From SKVL01 sp051745565 (GTDB taxonomy: Bacteria; Patescibacteriota; Minisyncoccia; Phycocordibacterales; CSBR16-193): DNA of 6,615 bases. Where the stretch lies: assembly GCA_051745565.1 (NCBI GenBank), contig JBNJEF010000035.1, forward strand, positions 1 through 6,615, in the 5' to 3' direction. This document shows positions 1-5,417 of this stretch, one piece after another. The notes beneath the pieces were generated by a model. The model ran no database searches and was not told where the DNA came from. It saw nothing but the letters and a program-made list of their open reading frames with translations. How positions within the stretch are numbered: position 1 is the first letter of the stretch; the number at the start of each line of letters is the position of its first letter. A program made the translations under genes and the position numbers.

Positions 1-861
1 ATTTTATACATATATCCGGATGTCGTTTTTGGTAAAGGTGGATATTCAAGTTTTCCGACTCTTCTGGCTGCAAGGATATTTCGCATACCGGTTATTATTC
101 ATGAATCAGACAGTGTTCCTGGCAGAGTTAATGTCTGGGCCGGAAAGTTTGCTCAAAAGGTTTTTATATCCTTTCCGGAGGCTGTTAAATATTTTCCGGA
201 GGAGAAAACCATAGTAAGCGGTAGACCCATACCTGAAGAGATAATAGACCCAAAAGAAGCAAGGGGGTCCAAAGAGTTCTTGCATATGCACGATGAAAAT
301 GTGCCTGTTATTTTGGTTTTGGGCGGCTCTCAAGGATCTGATGCTATCAACTCCGTTCTAATTGAGTCAATTGATAAGTTAGTTGATAAATACTATATCA
401 TTCACCAAACTGGCAAAGATCACATAAATGCGGTAAAGGTAACATCTGATCAAATATTAAATGATTCAGAATACGCTCGCCGTTATTTGCCTTTTGATTA
501 TTTTGACCTTGAGGGTATGAAAAGAGTAGCTTATCTGGCCGATCTTGTTATCTCCAGAGCCGGGTCTACGCTTTTTGAAATTGCGGCCTGGGGAAAGCCC
601 AGTATTCTTGTGCCTTATACTTACGCCCACGGGAATCATCAGTATTATAACGCTTTCTCCTATGCTCGTACCGGAGCATGCAGGGTTATAGAAGAGCCGA
701 ATTTTTCTCCGAGTTTGCTTATAATGGAGATAGATAATATACTTGGAGACCCGGAAACCAAAGAAGAGATGAGTAGGGCGGCTAAAGCCTTCCATAAACC
801 GGAGGCCGCTCGTCGCATAGCTGTCTTTTTATCCGAAATAGGTATATCACACGAAATATAA
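1..861 (+). CDS. murG: MurG, lipid II-forming N-acetylglucosaminyltransferase (5' end cut by window)
   Basis: MurG transfers GlcNAc from UDP-GlcNAc to lipid I to make lipid II, on the inner face of the cytoplasmic membrane. The reading frame is open from base 1 and ends with TAA at 859-861, leaving 286 residues. Bacterial MurG is usually about 355, so roughly the first 70-80 residues, including the N-terminal glycine-rich loop, lie outside the window. Visible family motifs in order: FGKGGYSSFP near the left edge, HESDSVPGRVN in the N-domain, the GGSQGSDAIN loop that opens the C-domain, and SRAGSTLFEIAAWGKP followed by GNHQYYNA. The last two hold the conserved Glu and Gln that contact the UDP-GlcNAc. 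An internal ATG at 280 opens a shorter frame but is not the start, because the homology runs through it. gltX starts 2 bp after the stop, which suggests one transcript and coupled translation. Identification is secure. Confidence 0.95.
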   Translation: MLYIYPDVVFGKGGYSSFPTLLAARIFRIPVIIHESDSVPGRVNVWAGKFAQKVFISFPEAVKYFPEEKTIVSGRPIPEEIIDPKEARGSKEFLHMHDENVPVILVLGGSQGSDAINSVLIESIDKLVDKYYIIHQTGKDHINAVKVTSDQILNDSEYARRYLPFDYFDLEGMKRVAYLADLVISRAGSTLFEIAAWGKPSILVPYTYAHGNHQYYNAFSYARTGACRVIEEPNFSPSLLIMEIDNILGDPETKEEMSRAAKAFHKPEAARRIAVFLSEIGISHEI

Positions 862-863
862 CA

Positions 864-2231
864 ATGGAAAGAAAAGTCAAAACCAGATTCGCACCTTCAC
901 CTACGGGTTTTTTTCATATAGGGTCGGCGCGAACAGCTCTTTTTAACTATCTTTACGCCAAGAAACACGGAGGAGATTTCATTTTAAGAATAGAAGATAC
1001 CGACCGTGAAAGATCAAAGTCCGAATATGAATCTGATATACAAGAATCACTTTCCTGGCTATCTCTTGACTGGGATGCTTACCACAGACAGTCTGACAGG
1101 ACTCATATATATCAAGAGGCTGTAAGAAAATTGATAGAGAATGACATGGCTTATATCTCAAAGGAAGAGAAAAATGAAGAAGACGGAAAAAGGTCTGAGG
1201 TCATAAGATTTCATAATCCCAACAAGGTAATAGAATTCCAAGATAAAATAAGAGGAAAGATAAAATTTGATACTTCTGATCTGGGTGATTTCGTTATAGC
1301 TAAAAGTGAAGAGGAGCCTCTGTATCATCTGACAGTAGTTGTTGACGATCATGAGATGGAAATAACTCACGTTATAAGAGCGGAAGAGCATATATCCAAT
1401 ACGCCTCGTCAAATACTGATACTTGAAGCACTTGGTTATGAGAGGCCTCGATATGCTCATATCCCTCTTATTTTGGCGCCAGACAGATCAAAGTTATCCA
1501 AACGACATGGAGCTGTTTCCGTAATGGAGTATAAAGAGAAAGGTTTTCTTCCTGAAGCTCTCATAAATTATTTGGCACTTTTGGGGTGGAACCCGGGAAC
1601 CGATCAAGAGATATTTCTAAAAGAAGATCTCATAAAACAGTTCTCCTTAGAAGCGGTGCAAAAAGGGGGCTCTATTTTTAGTGAAGAAAAATTAAGATGG
1701 GTAAATAAGAACCATCTATTAAACTTTGTCACAGAAGATGAACAGTATGAAGAATTCAAAAAAAGATTCACCGCTTCTAGTATTCCTGAGAAAAAGTGTT
1801 GGCAGTTCTCTGATGATTACTTGCACTCAGTATGGAAGATCTTTAAAGAAAGAATAAATGTTTACGAAGACATTGACATACTATTGGATGAAGATGAGTT
1901 TGACTATTTCTTTGAACGCCCTGATTATCAGCCGGAGGAGCTGTTATGGAAAGAACAGGGTAAAGAAGAAGCTCTAGAACATTTGGAAACTGTTTATGAA
2001 AAGCTTCTTCTTGTTGATGCGGAGGAATTCAAAGATGGGGAGAATATAAAAAAAGCTCTGTGGGATTACGCCACGGAACAAGGCAGAGGCAATGTTCTCT
2101 GGCCGATGAGATACGCTCTTTCCGGCAAGCAAAAGTCTCCCGACCCTTTTTCAATGGCCGGTGTGTTCGGTAAAGAAGAAAGTTTGGAAAGGATAGAAGT
2201 CGCAATAAATAAATTAAAGAAAAATAAGTGA
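864..2231 (+). CDS. gltX: Glutamyl-tRNA synthetase, zinc-less form
   Basis: This class I synthetase charges tRNA-Glu, and in bacteria without GlnRS also tRNA-Gln for later amidation by GatCAB. It has 455 residues, slightly short of the usual 460-490. The HIGH-type motif is HIGS at residues 18-21, after RFAPSPTG. IEDTDRERS follows at 43-51, AEEHISNTPRQ at 173-183, and the KMSKS-type loop KLSKRHG at 210-216. The C-terminal anticodon-binding part (about 300-455) is present but diverged. The stretch around 96-118, where many bacterial enzymes carry a Cys-rich zinc site, has no cysteine and is shortened. The ATG at 864 puts the catalytic core at the normal distance from the N-terminus; no Shine-Dalgarno is visible, so coupling to murG 2 bp upstream is likely. 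The stop is TGA. Whether it also misacylates tRNA-Gln cannot be read from the sequence. Confidence 0.96.
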   Translation: MERKVKTRFAPSPTGFFHIGSARTALFNYLYAKKHGGDFILRIEDTDRERSKSEYESDIQESLSWLSLDWDAYHRQSDRTHIYQEAVRKLIENDMAYISKEEKNEEDGKRSEVIRFHNPNKVIEFQDKIRGKIKFDTSDLGDFVIAKSEEEPLYHLTVVVDDHEMEITHVIRAEEHISNTPRQILILEALGYERPRYAHIPLILAPDRSKLSKRHGAVSVMEYKEKGFLPEALINYLALLGWNPGTDQEIFLKEDLIKQFSLEAVQKGGSIFSEEKLRWVNKNHLLNFVTEDEQYEEFKKRFTASSIPEKKCWQFSDDYLHSVWKIFKERINVYEDIDILLDEDEFDYFFERPDYQPEELLWKEQGKEEALEHLETVYEKLLLVDAEEFKDGENIKKALWDYATEQGRGNVLWPMRYALSGKQKSPDPFSMAGVFGKEESLERIEVAINKLKKNK

Positions 2232-2249
2232 TCATAGAAATATCCTTCC

Positions 2250-2465
2250 ATGAACTCCGGTTATCATAAGGACAAAGATCTTTCATATCAATTCGGCTTT
2301 ATAAGACTGGGTTCGGTGCTATTTGTTCTACTTTTGCTTATCATTCTTAGGGTGTACTGGGGGATAGATATCTCCGAACATGCTAAAGAGGTATTCCGCG
2401 AACTTAACAATATAACAGGTGCTGTTATTGATCATATAAAAGCTCTGTATTTTAGGTATTTTTAG
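2250..2465 (+). CDS. Small single-pass membrane protein, unknown function
   Basis: I do not recognise this 71-residue protein. It starts at ATG 18 bp after the gltX stop and ends with TAG. Residues 1-17 are hydrophilic. Residues about 18-38 form one strongly hydrophobic helix (core GSVLFVLLLLIILRVYW). The remainder, about 39-71, reads as an amphipathic helix with mixed charge (SEHAKEVFRELNN and on) and ends in an aromatic, basic tail. No cleavage site follows the hydrophobic stretch, so it is probably a membrane anchor. There is no clear Shine-Dalgarno, as for gltX. It is probably the last gene of the murG-gltX unit, since a terminator hairpin lies about 160 bp downstream. The frame is short, but its sharp hydrophobic/hydrophilic division and its position make a real gene more likely than not. 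Confidence 0.6.
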   Translation: MNSGYHKDKDLSYQFGFIRLGSVLFVLLLLIILRVYWGIDISEHAKEVFRELNNITGAVIDHIKALYFRYF

Positions 2466-2566
2466 TACTCTTATTATTTAATATCTTTCTTTGTTTATTC
2501 TTTTGTGATTTTTTCTCAAGTGGCAGGGGAGATATAATTTGGCTGGTGGCCTCAAGATTCTTATTT

Positions 2567-2598
2567 TAACGTCGCAAAAGATATATTGTGCGACGTTA
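2567..2598. repeat. Perfect 10-bp inverted repeat with 12-nt spacer
   Basis: The arms TAACGTCGCA (2567-2576) and TGCGACGTTA (2589-2598) are exact reverse complements around a 12-base AT-rich spacer. Neither strand has a T-run after it, so it does not look like an intrinsic terminator. It lies between the convergent ends of the 71-residue membrane protein gene and the lysozyme-like gene, and is more GC-rich than the surrounding DNA. It could be a protein-binding site or an RNA hairpin that stabilises a 3' end. Confidence 0.6.
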
Positions 2599-2614
2599 TG
2601 TAATTTAATATAAT
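2586..2614 (+). promoter_or_regulatory. Weak candidate sigma70-type promoter
   Basis: TTGTGC (2586-2591), a 17-base spacer and a perfect TATAAT (2609-2614). The -35 matches only three of six consensus bases, and transcription would run straight into the hairpin at 2626-2660, giving a very short RNA. In AT-rich DNA this may be chance. The -35 overlaps the right arm of the inverted repeat at 2567-2598, so binding there could occlude it. Confidence 0.2.
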
Positions 2615-2625
2615 AAGCATAAAAT

Positions 2626-2660
2626 AAAACCCCTGCCCGATATATATGGGCAGAGGTTTT
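2626..2660. terminator. Two-way intrinsic terminator between convergent genes
   Basis: Arms 2626-2638 and 2648-2660 can form a 13-bp stem, with GC core CTGCCC/GGGCAG, around a 9-base AT loop. A/T runs flank both sides. On the - strand the stem is fully paired with one G-U wobble; on the + strand that position is a C-A mismatch. It therefore fits best as the end of the lysozyme-like gene (stop at 2697) and can also stop transcripts from gltX and the membrane protein gene. Confidence 0.85.
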
Positions 2661-2696
2661 TATTTTGATTTCTGTTCGGGAGTTCTTTATGAATAT

Positions 2697-3188
2697 CTAT
2701 CTCTTAGCTACCTCATGGTTGCTCTCTTTCCAGCAATGCTCAGATGCGCTCCATGGAGTCAATCCTTCATTTTCATAAAGGTACATTGCGTACTCCATAT
2801 TTCCTTCTTTGGTGTATATATCTATTCCCAGCTCCTCTGCTTTCTTACCGTGATATGTTTCGTTTATCTGCATAACACCGATATCTGAGCTGTTTATATT
2901 TCCCTTGAGAACCGAGCCGCTTTCGTTAAAGTGTCGGAAGTTAGATTCACACTGAGCGACATTGATCATCGCCGGGGTTTCCGAAAAGAACTCTTGCACA
3001 TGCTCTTTAGTTGATAGCTTCTTGTTGTCTATCTTTATTTCTTTACTTTCGTTTTCCTCGCCGGAAGATTCATTTATACCGGTTATACTGATAGAAGCGA
3101 TATCTTCGCTTTTCTCTTCTATCTGAATGGGATGAATGTCTTCTTTTTGAAAACTTTCGTTTTCTATTTCTGCTATGGCCGCTGCCAA
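2697..3188 (-). CDS. Secreted lysozyme/transglycosylase-like (SLT-type) protein, start uncertain
   Basis: This probably cleaves or remodels peptidoglycan outside the membrane. Numbering from the TTG at 3188 (163 residues), the C-terminal half carries a lysozyme-like fold: CESNF at 80-84 with the probable catalytic Glu81, DIGVMQIN at 102-109, DIYTKEGN at 123-130, then TPWSASEHCW at 144-153. Cys80 and Cys152 could form a disulfide. Residues about 8-60 are an acidic, low-complexity linker. The same frame stays open upstream to a TAA at 3258-3260, and that extension encodes a convincing signal peptide (basic NKHR, hydrophobic LILTSVIVGFF, then NATLAAA). It has no ATG, GTG or TTG before the hydrophobic core. 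The TTG at 3188 is the first usual start codon but falls inside the cleavage region, so the true start is probably upstream, perhaps the ATA at 3254. A terminator follows the stop. Family assignment is good; the exact enzyme class is inferred. Confidence 0.85.
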   Translation of the reverse strand: MAAAIAEIENESFQKEDIHPIQIEEKSEDIASISITGINESSGEENESKEIKIDNKKLSTKEHVQEFFSETPAMINVAQCESNFRHFNESGSVLKGNINSSDIGVMQINETYHGKKAEELGIDIYTKEGNMEYAMYLYENEGLTPWSASEHCWKESNHEVAKR

Positions 3189-3259
3189 AGTGGCGTTCGT
3201 AAAGAAACCAACAATTACGGAAGTTAAAATAAGCCTGTGTTTATTTTGTAATATCTGTT

Positions 3260-3282
3260 AAAAAAACAGACGGTTCCCGCCT
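3260..3282 (-). terminator. Intrinsic terminator ahead of the lysozyme-like gene
   Basis: On the - strand, AGGCGG and CCGUCU (3277-3282 and 3268-3273) form a 6-bp stem with one G-U pair and a GAA loop, followed one base later by seven T (3266-3260). It lies just before the open frame of the lysozyme-like protein and after the three-gene cluster, so it may either attenuate the former or end the latter. Confidence 0.65.
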
Positions 3283-3369
3283 CACCTGTTGTTATCCAAA
3301 TTTCGACCTAATGTTTATTACAATGTACTCTTTATGGAAAACAACGGTGGCGAGATCGCCCAAGTAGAT
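3260..3369 (-). ncRNA. Candidate structured leader (attenuator-like) or small RNA
   Basis: Downstream of a good promoter, the - strand transcript can form three competing structures. First, a small hairpin GGCG-AUCU-CGCC (3349-3360). Second, a long helix between 3336-3354 and 3276-3297, about 18 pairs with two small bulges and one mismatch, enclosing 38 bases. Third, a terminator hairpin (3268-3282) with seven U. The long helix uses the 5' arm of the terminator, and the small hairpin uses the 5' end of the long helix. That is the logic of an anti-antiterminator, antiterminator and terminator. I match it to no known riboswitch. It could instead be a free-standing RNA of about 110 nt, or only the end of the upstream operon. 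Confidence 0.45.
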
Positions 3370-3375
3370 TGTCAA

Positions 3376-3404
3376 ATAATAGCAGTTTATTCTTAGTAAG
3401 TCAA
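3376..3404 (-). promoter_or_regulatory. Sigma70-type promoter for the leader and lysozyme-like gene
   Basis: On the - strand, TTGACT (3404-3399), a 17-base spacer and TATTAT (3381-3376) match the consensus at five of six bases each with ideal spacing. The expected start is near 3369. It lies in the gap after the YjbQ gene stop at 3421 and points at the leader and the lysozyme-like gene. Confidence 0.65.
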
Positions 3405-3420
3405 TACCCAAAGCCCCTTT

Positions 3421-3822
3421 TTAAGCATTTTCAGAGAAGAAGGATAGTTTAAAAAAACGCTCTTTTGGGCCGTTAAATTCAAAAAATACCACTCTTTGCC
3501 AAGTACCCAGCGACAACTCCCCTTTTTCCACAGGTATTGATACCGAAGTGCCTATAATAGCGGAGAGGATATGGTCTGGTACGTGAGATGGGTCATGAGG
3601 GTGGCGAAAATCAAGGGCTGGTACCAGCTCTTCAAAGGCCTCCAACATATCAATATCAGTCCCGGGGTCAAGGTCGGCAATAGATAAAGCGGTGGTGGTA
3701 TGAAGACTGGAAAGCAAGCAGCTGCCGGTTGTCACTTTTGTTTTCAGGCAGTGATCTTTAACGGTCTCGGTTAGATCTATCACTTCTTTATCGTTATCTG
3801 TTTTTATGGAAAAATTGAACAC
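3421..3822 (-). CDS. yjbQ: YjbQ/UPF0047 family protein
   Basis: This is a small soluble protein of the widespread YjbQ (UPF0047) family. Family members have shown weak thiamine phosphate synthase activity in complementation tests, but the physiological role is unsettled. It has 133 residues, close to the usual 130-140. Conserved motifs are SLHTTTAL at 39-46, DPGTD at 52-56, the HVPDH pair His80/His84 followed by ILSAIIG, and GTWQ at 106-109 followed by EFNGPKER. The histidines are the usual conserved metal or active-site candidates. The start is GTG at 3822, and no ATG in frame would keep the N-terminal strand. It lies 7 bp after the stop of the membrane protein gene with no Shine-Dalgarno, so it is the last gene of a tight three-gene cluster and probably translated by coupling. 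No thiamine genes are nearby. The family call is secure. Confidence 0.93.
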   Translation of the reverse strand: MFNFSIKTDNDKEVIDLTETVKDHCLKTKVTTGSCLLSSLHTTTALSIADLDPGTDIDMLEAFEELVPALDFRHPHDPSHVPDHILSAIIGTSVSIPVEKGELSLGTWQRVVFFEFNGPKERFFKLSFFSENA

Positions 3823-3829
3823 GGTCTTT

Positions 3830-4537
3830 TTATTTTAGATCATTGGGAGAATAGTCTTTTCGGCCCTCTTTCCAGTGATTTTCTATTATTTCTGTTATTT
3901 TATTACTTATTGGAGGTATATTTTTGTTATTTTGCTTTTCAAGCTCTTTTCTGATACCGGAGACGCCGATTATTCTTTTCTTGTCAGAGGGTTTTAAATC
4001 GTTAAAGGCATCATTCGGCGTCTCCCCTCCCCTGATCATTAAAAAGTCAACCGGCACCTCTTTGTTAAAAAAGGATTCTAAAAATAGGACTTTTTTTCGT
4101 GTTCTATTTATAATGTTTTCTATTGTTTTGGGTGAAGAAAGTTCATTGTTTCTTAAGGTGGAAATAACTGTAAGAGTTTTTTCTCCTATAACTAATATCT
4201 CAAAGCTCTGATCGTCTATGGTGATGGATTGAAATACTCTGAAATTATCAGAAAGAGATAATAGCGATGTGAAAATCTCTTCATCTTTGTCTGACTCTTC
4301 TAGAGACCTTTCTGAGATGAGTGTTTTTCCTTGGCTGAATATCCATACTATAGGAGCGGCCAAAACCAACCCAACCATGATAATGGAAAATAAGTATAAG
4401 GGATCAGCGATAATTTCTTTAACCCCGCCGTTCAGGAATTCTTTTGAGAACAATATTACCAAAAAAATCAAAAGAATTATCCCTATCCACCAATTTTTCT
4501 CGCCTAAAGCAAGATGGTTGTTTTTACTATCGGTCAT
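3830..4537 (-). CDS. Two-helix membrane protein with a cytosolic, possibly degenerate NERD-like domain
   Basis: This 235-residue protein is not one I recognise by name. Two hydrophobic helices lie at about 16-31 and 46-67, with a short loop between them, so both the N-terminus and the large C-terminal part (about 70-235) should face the same side, probably the cytosol. Residues about 99-170 show an alternating strand pattern: FRVFQSITID, then FEILVIGEKTLTVISTLRN, a helix rich in Arg/Lys, and VPVDFLMIRG. This order resembles the nuclease-related (NERD) fold, but the Asp of the usual ID motif and the Lys of the usual E-x-K motif are not evident. If the likeness is real, the domain is probably inactive. 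The tail is charged. ATG at 4537 begins 8 bp after the upstream stop, without Shine-Dalgarno. The gene itself is certain; the domain suggestion is tentative. Confidence 0.85.
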   Translation of the reverse strand: MTDSKNNHLALGEKNWWIGIILLIFLVILFSKEFLNGGVKEIIADPLYLFSIIMVGLVLAAPIVWIFSQGKTLISERSLEESDKDEEIFTSLLSLSDNFRVFQSITIDDQSFEILVIGEKTLTVISTLRNNELSSPKTIENIINRTRKKVLFLESFFNKEVPVDFLMIRGGETPNDAFNDLKPSDKKRIIGVSGIRKELEKQNNKNIPPISNKITEIIENHWKEGRKDYSPNDLK

Positions 4538-4545
4538 AAAAGGAA

Positions 4546-5052
4546 TTATTGAGAATCTTCTTTTTTACCGAAAGTTCTCAAAACAACGTCAATGTTAGCC
4601 TTGGATACCGGCCGATATTCCTCCCCTTCGTCTTTTCTTATACTTAAATTGACTGAATACACTCCTTCTCCCGTGACTTTGAAGCCTTTTATTTTTGATC
4701 TGTTGCGCCTTTTGTTGCGCCCTTCTTTCAGGGATATGTTATAAGAAAAACGAAAAAGAGCTTTTCCGTAAGGGTCAAAAAGTTCGGTTTTTGTCTCTAA
4801 ACTTAAGGGTTCAACGGTTGATTTTGACCACGCCGTAACTATTTCAAACTCTGCCGGCACTATGAAGTCTTTCTTTTCGTTTTCCTCTATTTCTTTTTGC
4901 TCATCAAGATGTTTCTCAAAGTGCTCTCTGTTTACCGTGAGTTTATCAATAACATTAAAAAGTGAAAGAGAGCCGGAGTCTTTATCTATGGCACTGCTCC
5001 AGCATATTAAGGTCCACTCATGAACCAGTCCTGTTTTGGCATCAACGTCCAT
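4546..5052 (-). CDS. Uncharacterised soluble protein, strand-rich
   Basis: I do not recognise this 168-residue protein with confidence. It has no signal peptide or membrane helix. The N-terminal part, EWTLICWSSAIDK followed by SGSLSLFNVIDKLTV, and the later runs FEIVTAWS, LFRFSYNISL and GEGVYSVNLSI alternate polar and hydrophobic residues as in a beta-sandwich. A charged helix lies at about 42-62 and a basic patch (GRNKRRNRSKIK) near 112-123. The pattern of an initial cysteine-containing strand, then SLFNVID, then a later G-x-Y strand loosely recalls the DUF6941 type of small bacterial proteins; this is an impression only. It is the first gene of the three-gene cluster: ATG at 5052, with the next gene 8 bp after its TAA. 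No Shine-Dalgarno or strong promoter lies between it and the tRNA at 5105, so it may be transcribed with the tRNAs. Confidence 0.82.
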   Translation of the reverse strand: MDVDAKTGLVHEWTLICWSSAIDKDSGSLSLFNVIDKLTVNREHFEKHLDEQKEIEENEKKDFIVPAEFEIVTAWSKSTVEPLSLETKTELFDPYGKALFRFSYNISLKEGRNKRRNRSKIKGFKVTGEGVYSVNLSIRKDEGEEYRPVSKANIDVVLRTFGKKEDSQ

Positions 5053-5104
5053 ATTTAAACCATAACATATTTACGGAATGCTTTCACTCTTGAGAATACC
5101 GCGG

Positions 5105-5175
5105 TCGGGACGCCGGGAATTGAACCCGGACCACACCCACCCGAAGGGTGCATACTACCGTTATAATACGTCCCG
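5105..5175 (-). tRNA. tRNA-Pro, anticodon CGG
   Basis: The - strand folds into a full cloverleaf of 71 nt: acceptor CGGGACG/CGTCCCG, D arm with GG in a 7-base loop, anticodon stem CACCC/GGGTG with loop TTCGGGT (anticodon CGG, G37), a 4-base variable loop, T arm CCGGG-TTCAATT-CCCGG, and discriminator A73. C1-G72, A73 and G35-G36 fit bacterial proline identity. CCA is not encoded. It is the second of two tRNA-Pro genes, 73 bp after the first. No terminator follows before the ATG at 5052. Confidence 0.95.
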
Positions 5176-5248
5176 TTTATTTCTGTCTGAATTTGCCTTG
5201 GTACTTTATTAATGACCTTACTTTACTTAAGACGAGCCTTTGCTTATG

Positions 5249-5319
5249 TCGGGCTGCTGGGAATCGAACCCAGGCCTTACCCACCCCATGGGCATATACT
5301 ACCACTATACTACAGCCCG
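5249..5319 (-). tRNA. tRNA-Pro, anticodon GGG
   Basis: The - strand cloverleaf is 71 nt: acceptor CGGGCTG/CAGCCCG, D arm GTAT-AGTGGTA-GTAT, anticodon stem TGCCC/GGGTA (one G-U) with loop ATGGGGT (anticodon GGG, G37; the same loop as in E. coli tRNA-Pro GGG), a 4-base variable loop, T arm CTGGG-TTCGATT-CCCAG, and discriminator A73. CCA is not encoded. It is the first tRNA after the promoter at 5342-5370 and decodes CCC/CCU proline codons. Confidence 0.95.
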
Positions 5320-5341
5320 ATCACCTTTATCGGCGCTTACC

Positions 5342-5370
5342 ATTGTATCTTTTTTCCGGTGCTATTTCAA
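5342..5370 (-). promoter_or_regulatory. Sigma70-type promoter for the tRNA-Pro pair
   Basis: On the - strand, TTGAAA (5370-5365), a 17-base spacer and TACAAT (5347-5342) each match five of six consensus bases with ideal spacing. The predicted start near 5335 leaves a leader of about 16 bases before the 5' end of tRNA-Pro(GGG). It sits directly after the terminator of the small basic gene, as expected for a new unit. Confidence 0.7.
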
Positions 5371-5379
5371 TGTGATGAC

Positions 5380-5406
5380 AAAAAGCACGCCCCAATCGAG
5401 GCGTGC
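5380..5406 (-). terminator. Intrinsic terminator of the small basic protein gene
   Basis: On the - strand, GCACGCC (5406-5400) pairs with GGCGTGC (5391-5385), and the stem extends by a U-G and a C-G pair to nine pairs around a GATT loop. Five T follow (5384-5380). It begins 12 bases after the stop of the 59-residue gene and isolates it from the tRNA promoter. Confidence 0.85.
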
Positions 5407-5417
5407 AATGTAAAGTG

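Noticed and set aside
2533..2538. TATAAT after the small membrane protein gene
   Set aside because: No acceptable -35 at 16-18 bases upstream, and no gene follows on the + strand.
2646..2888. 80-residue + strand frame with hydrophobic, Cys-rich translation
   Set aside because: Antisense to the lysozyme-like gene, whose motifs are clear on the - strand.
3258..3290. Frameshift start: GTG (minus strand, near 3287) reading through a T TTT TTA slippery run into the lysozyme-like frame
   Set aside because: The heptamer is in the right phase for a -1 shift, but -1 leads to a different frame that soon stops. The needed shift is +1, and the lysozyme frame has a TAA at 3258-3260.
3334..3396. 20-codon + strand frame starting ATGGAAAACAAC
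   Set aside because: It has no ribosome site and lies inside the inverted repeats of the leader, which explain its sequence better.
3924..4598. + strand frames of 95 and 109 residues
   Set aside because: Shadows of the - strand membrane protein gene, with no ribosome site and no domain sense.
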